From positions 1 through 6,041 of the forward strand of contig JAKEEV010001007.1 of assembly GCA_022616395.1 (NCBI GenBank): a DNA stretch of 6,041 nt, in the 5' to 3' direction. The notes below the pieces were generated by a model. It made no database searches. It worked only from the letters and a program-made list of their open reading frames with translations, and was not told the DNA's origin. Numbering within the stretch: position 1 is the first letter of the stretch; each line of letters starts with the position of its first letter. Shown one piece after another: positions 5,448 through 6,041 of the stretch. The DNA comes from Planctomycetia bacterium. GTDB taxonomy: Bacteria > Planctomycetota > Planctomycetia > Gemmatales > Gemmataceae. A program made the position numbers and the translations under genes.

Positions 5448-5707
5448 TTGGTGTTCCTCCTGGGTGCTGGCAGCGGCGATCCTCTGCCGTGTCCAAATCA
5501 TGCGCAGGTGGATTGAGGAAGCAAACACCGCGAGTGCGGATTCAGCGAGAGAATGGAGAAAAGGCGGCGTGCTGGCGCAACGAGCGAAACCCGCCGGATT
5601 GGCGAAGGAGATTGCGTTGTGTCGGTTATGTGGAATGGGCGAGTCCCGCGCTGGCTCTCGCTTCCCGATCCGGCGCGGGACGTAGGAGTGACTGAGTTTC
5701 TCGCCGC
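5448..5707. other. 260-nt intergenic region between the two lipoprotein genes, with a small hairpin
   Basis: No convincing gene is seen. Bases 5643-5651 (GTCCCGCGC) pair perfectly with 5673-5681, extended by a G:U pair and two more pairs when read as plus-strand RNA. On the minus strand no T-run follows, so it is not a clear terminator for the 57-residue gene. A weak -35/-10 pair (TTGCTT, 16-nt spacer, CATGAT; 5524 to 5497 on the minus strand) could start the downstream lipoprotein transcript, but the match is poor. Confidence 0.4.
5456..5461 (-). promoter_or_regulatory. Strong ribosome binding site deciding the lipoprotein start
   Basis: AGGAGG on the minus strand sits eight bases before the ATG at 5447. 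It is the best Shine-Dalgarno in the window and places the start exactly at the signal peptide, ruling out the 124-residue in-frame upstream extension. Confidence 0.85.
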
Positions 5708-5881
5708 TTACGGACCCACGTTCGGCAACAATGGCGGTGGGAGCGGCTTGTCGCAGCACGGAGGAGCTGGCGGCGGCGCGAAGCTCCTTGAGGGGCAGCA
5801 ATCGCGTCGGCATCCACAACCGGTCAGTGGAATTAACAGCGAGATGGCGATCAGGGCCAGGAAGAATCGTTTGGCGTACAT
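5708..5881 (-). CDS. Very small Cys/Pro-rich predicted lipoprotein (57 aa)
   Basis: The ATG at 5881 follows GGAG with a 5-nt spacer. It opens a textbook lipoprotein signal: K4-R5, a hydrophobic core F6-P18 and the lipobox L-T-G-C with C22. The mature peptide is only 36 residues, C-G-C-R-R-D-C-C-P-S-R followed by a Pro-rich tail containing a second Cys pair (P-P-C-C-D-K-P); it has six Cys (22, 24, 28, 29, 42, 43) and about one third Pro. The longer in-frame start at 6037 adds 52 residues with no signal or ribosome site and is rejected. It resembles the downstream lipoprotein at 5447-5049 in signal length, C22, the first Cys cluster (C-x-C/C-C, then R, then C) and the Pro-rich tail, suggesting a shared family or convergent design. 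Function is unknown; the likely location is membrane-anchored in the cell envelope. Confidence 0.75.
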   Translation of the reverse strand: MYAKRFFLALIAISLLIPLTGCGCRRDCCPSRSFAPPPAPPCCDKPLPPPLLPNVGP

Positions 5882-6041
5882 CGTCGCTCCATCAGTTCTT
5901 GGTTCGTCCCTGAGTCGAGTGTTCGCGGTGTTCGCTCCGCGAGCCGCGAGAGTTTGAGCGCGGCCAACACGAGTATCATTCAAATGTAAGGCCGACTTGC
6001 GCGACCACAATGCGCCACTTGAGTGAAACTTGTTCAATTCC
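5882..6041. other. Upstream region of the 57-aa lipoprotein gene, to the window edge
   Basis: No gene is seen on either strand. A tandem 9-bp near-repeat (GTGTTCGCG then GTGTTCGCT, 5919-5936, plus strand) lies about 40-55 bases upstream of the start. An AT-richer stretch at about 5973-5990 contains weak -10-like sequences on the minus strand (TACATT, GATACT), one with a poor TTGTGG -35 at 16 bp. A promoter is likely here because the next gene needs one, but no element can be fixed with confidence. Confidence 0.3.
5887..5890 (-). promoter_or_regulatory. Ribosome binding site of the 57-aa lipoprotein gene
   Basis: GGAG on the minus strand lies five bases upstream of the ATG at 5881 and supports the short start over the in-frame upstream ATG at 6037. 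Confidence 0.6.

Noticed and set aside
5448..5819. In-frame upstream extension of the 132-residue lipoprotein to 256 residues
   Set aside because: It would bury the signal peptide in mid-protein and overlap the 57-residue gene in another frame; AGGAGG marks the internal ATG as the true start.

Overview
The window looks like chromosomal DNA of a planctomycete, most likely family Gemmataceae. The basis is moderately GC-rich coding sequence, small Cys- and Pro-rich lipoproteins, scattered long palindromes, and in particular a palindrome whose arm reads S-R-D-R-E-G-A in one frame, a peptide I remember recurring in Gemmata-type proteomes. The placement is inference from sequence style, not from a database search.

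Layout. Positions 1-762 (+) hold the 3' part of a HAD-superfamily phosphatase whose start lies left of the window. Its last 24 bases overlap, tail to tail, a long minus-strand gene (3216 to 739). That gene encodes a PEP/pyruvate-binding plus PEP-utilising (phosphohistidine) protein with the domain order of rifampicin phosphotransferase rather than true PEP synthase. Upstream of it on the same strand is an RNase HI-family protein (4022 to 3369) with an unusual C-terminal extension; a perfect 25-bp inverted repeat (3257-3318) lies in the 152-bp gap. The RNase H gene is divergent from tsaB (4221-4910, +), a subunit of the t6A37 tRNA-modification machinery, and a 90-nt imperfect palindrome sits in the shared upstream region. 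After tsaB come an apparent minus-strand intrinsic terminator (4881-4924, inside the tsaB 3' end) and a further 88-nt palindrome. Two minus-strand genes for small Cys-rich predicted lipoproteins follow (5447-5049 and 5881-5708), each with its own ribosome binding site.

How the genes relate. There is no convincing multi-gene pathway. The conserved genes (HAD phosphatase, dikinase-like enzyme, RNase HI, TsaB) look like independent housekeeping or accessory enzymes in a non-operonic arrangement. The most distinctive content is (i) three unrelated long palindromic elements within about 1.8 kb around rnhA and tsaB, plus a degenerate copy of one that appears to have been absorbed in frame into the RNase HI linker, and (ii) the pair of look-alike Cys-rich lipoproteins sharing one terminator side. 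I found no CRISPR array, tRNA, rRNA, transposase or defence system. Evidence for a wholly new system is weak; the repeat elements and the lipoprotein pair are the best leads.
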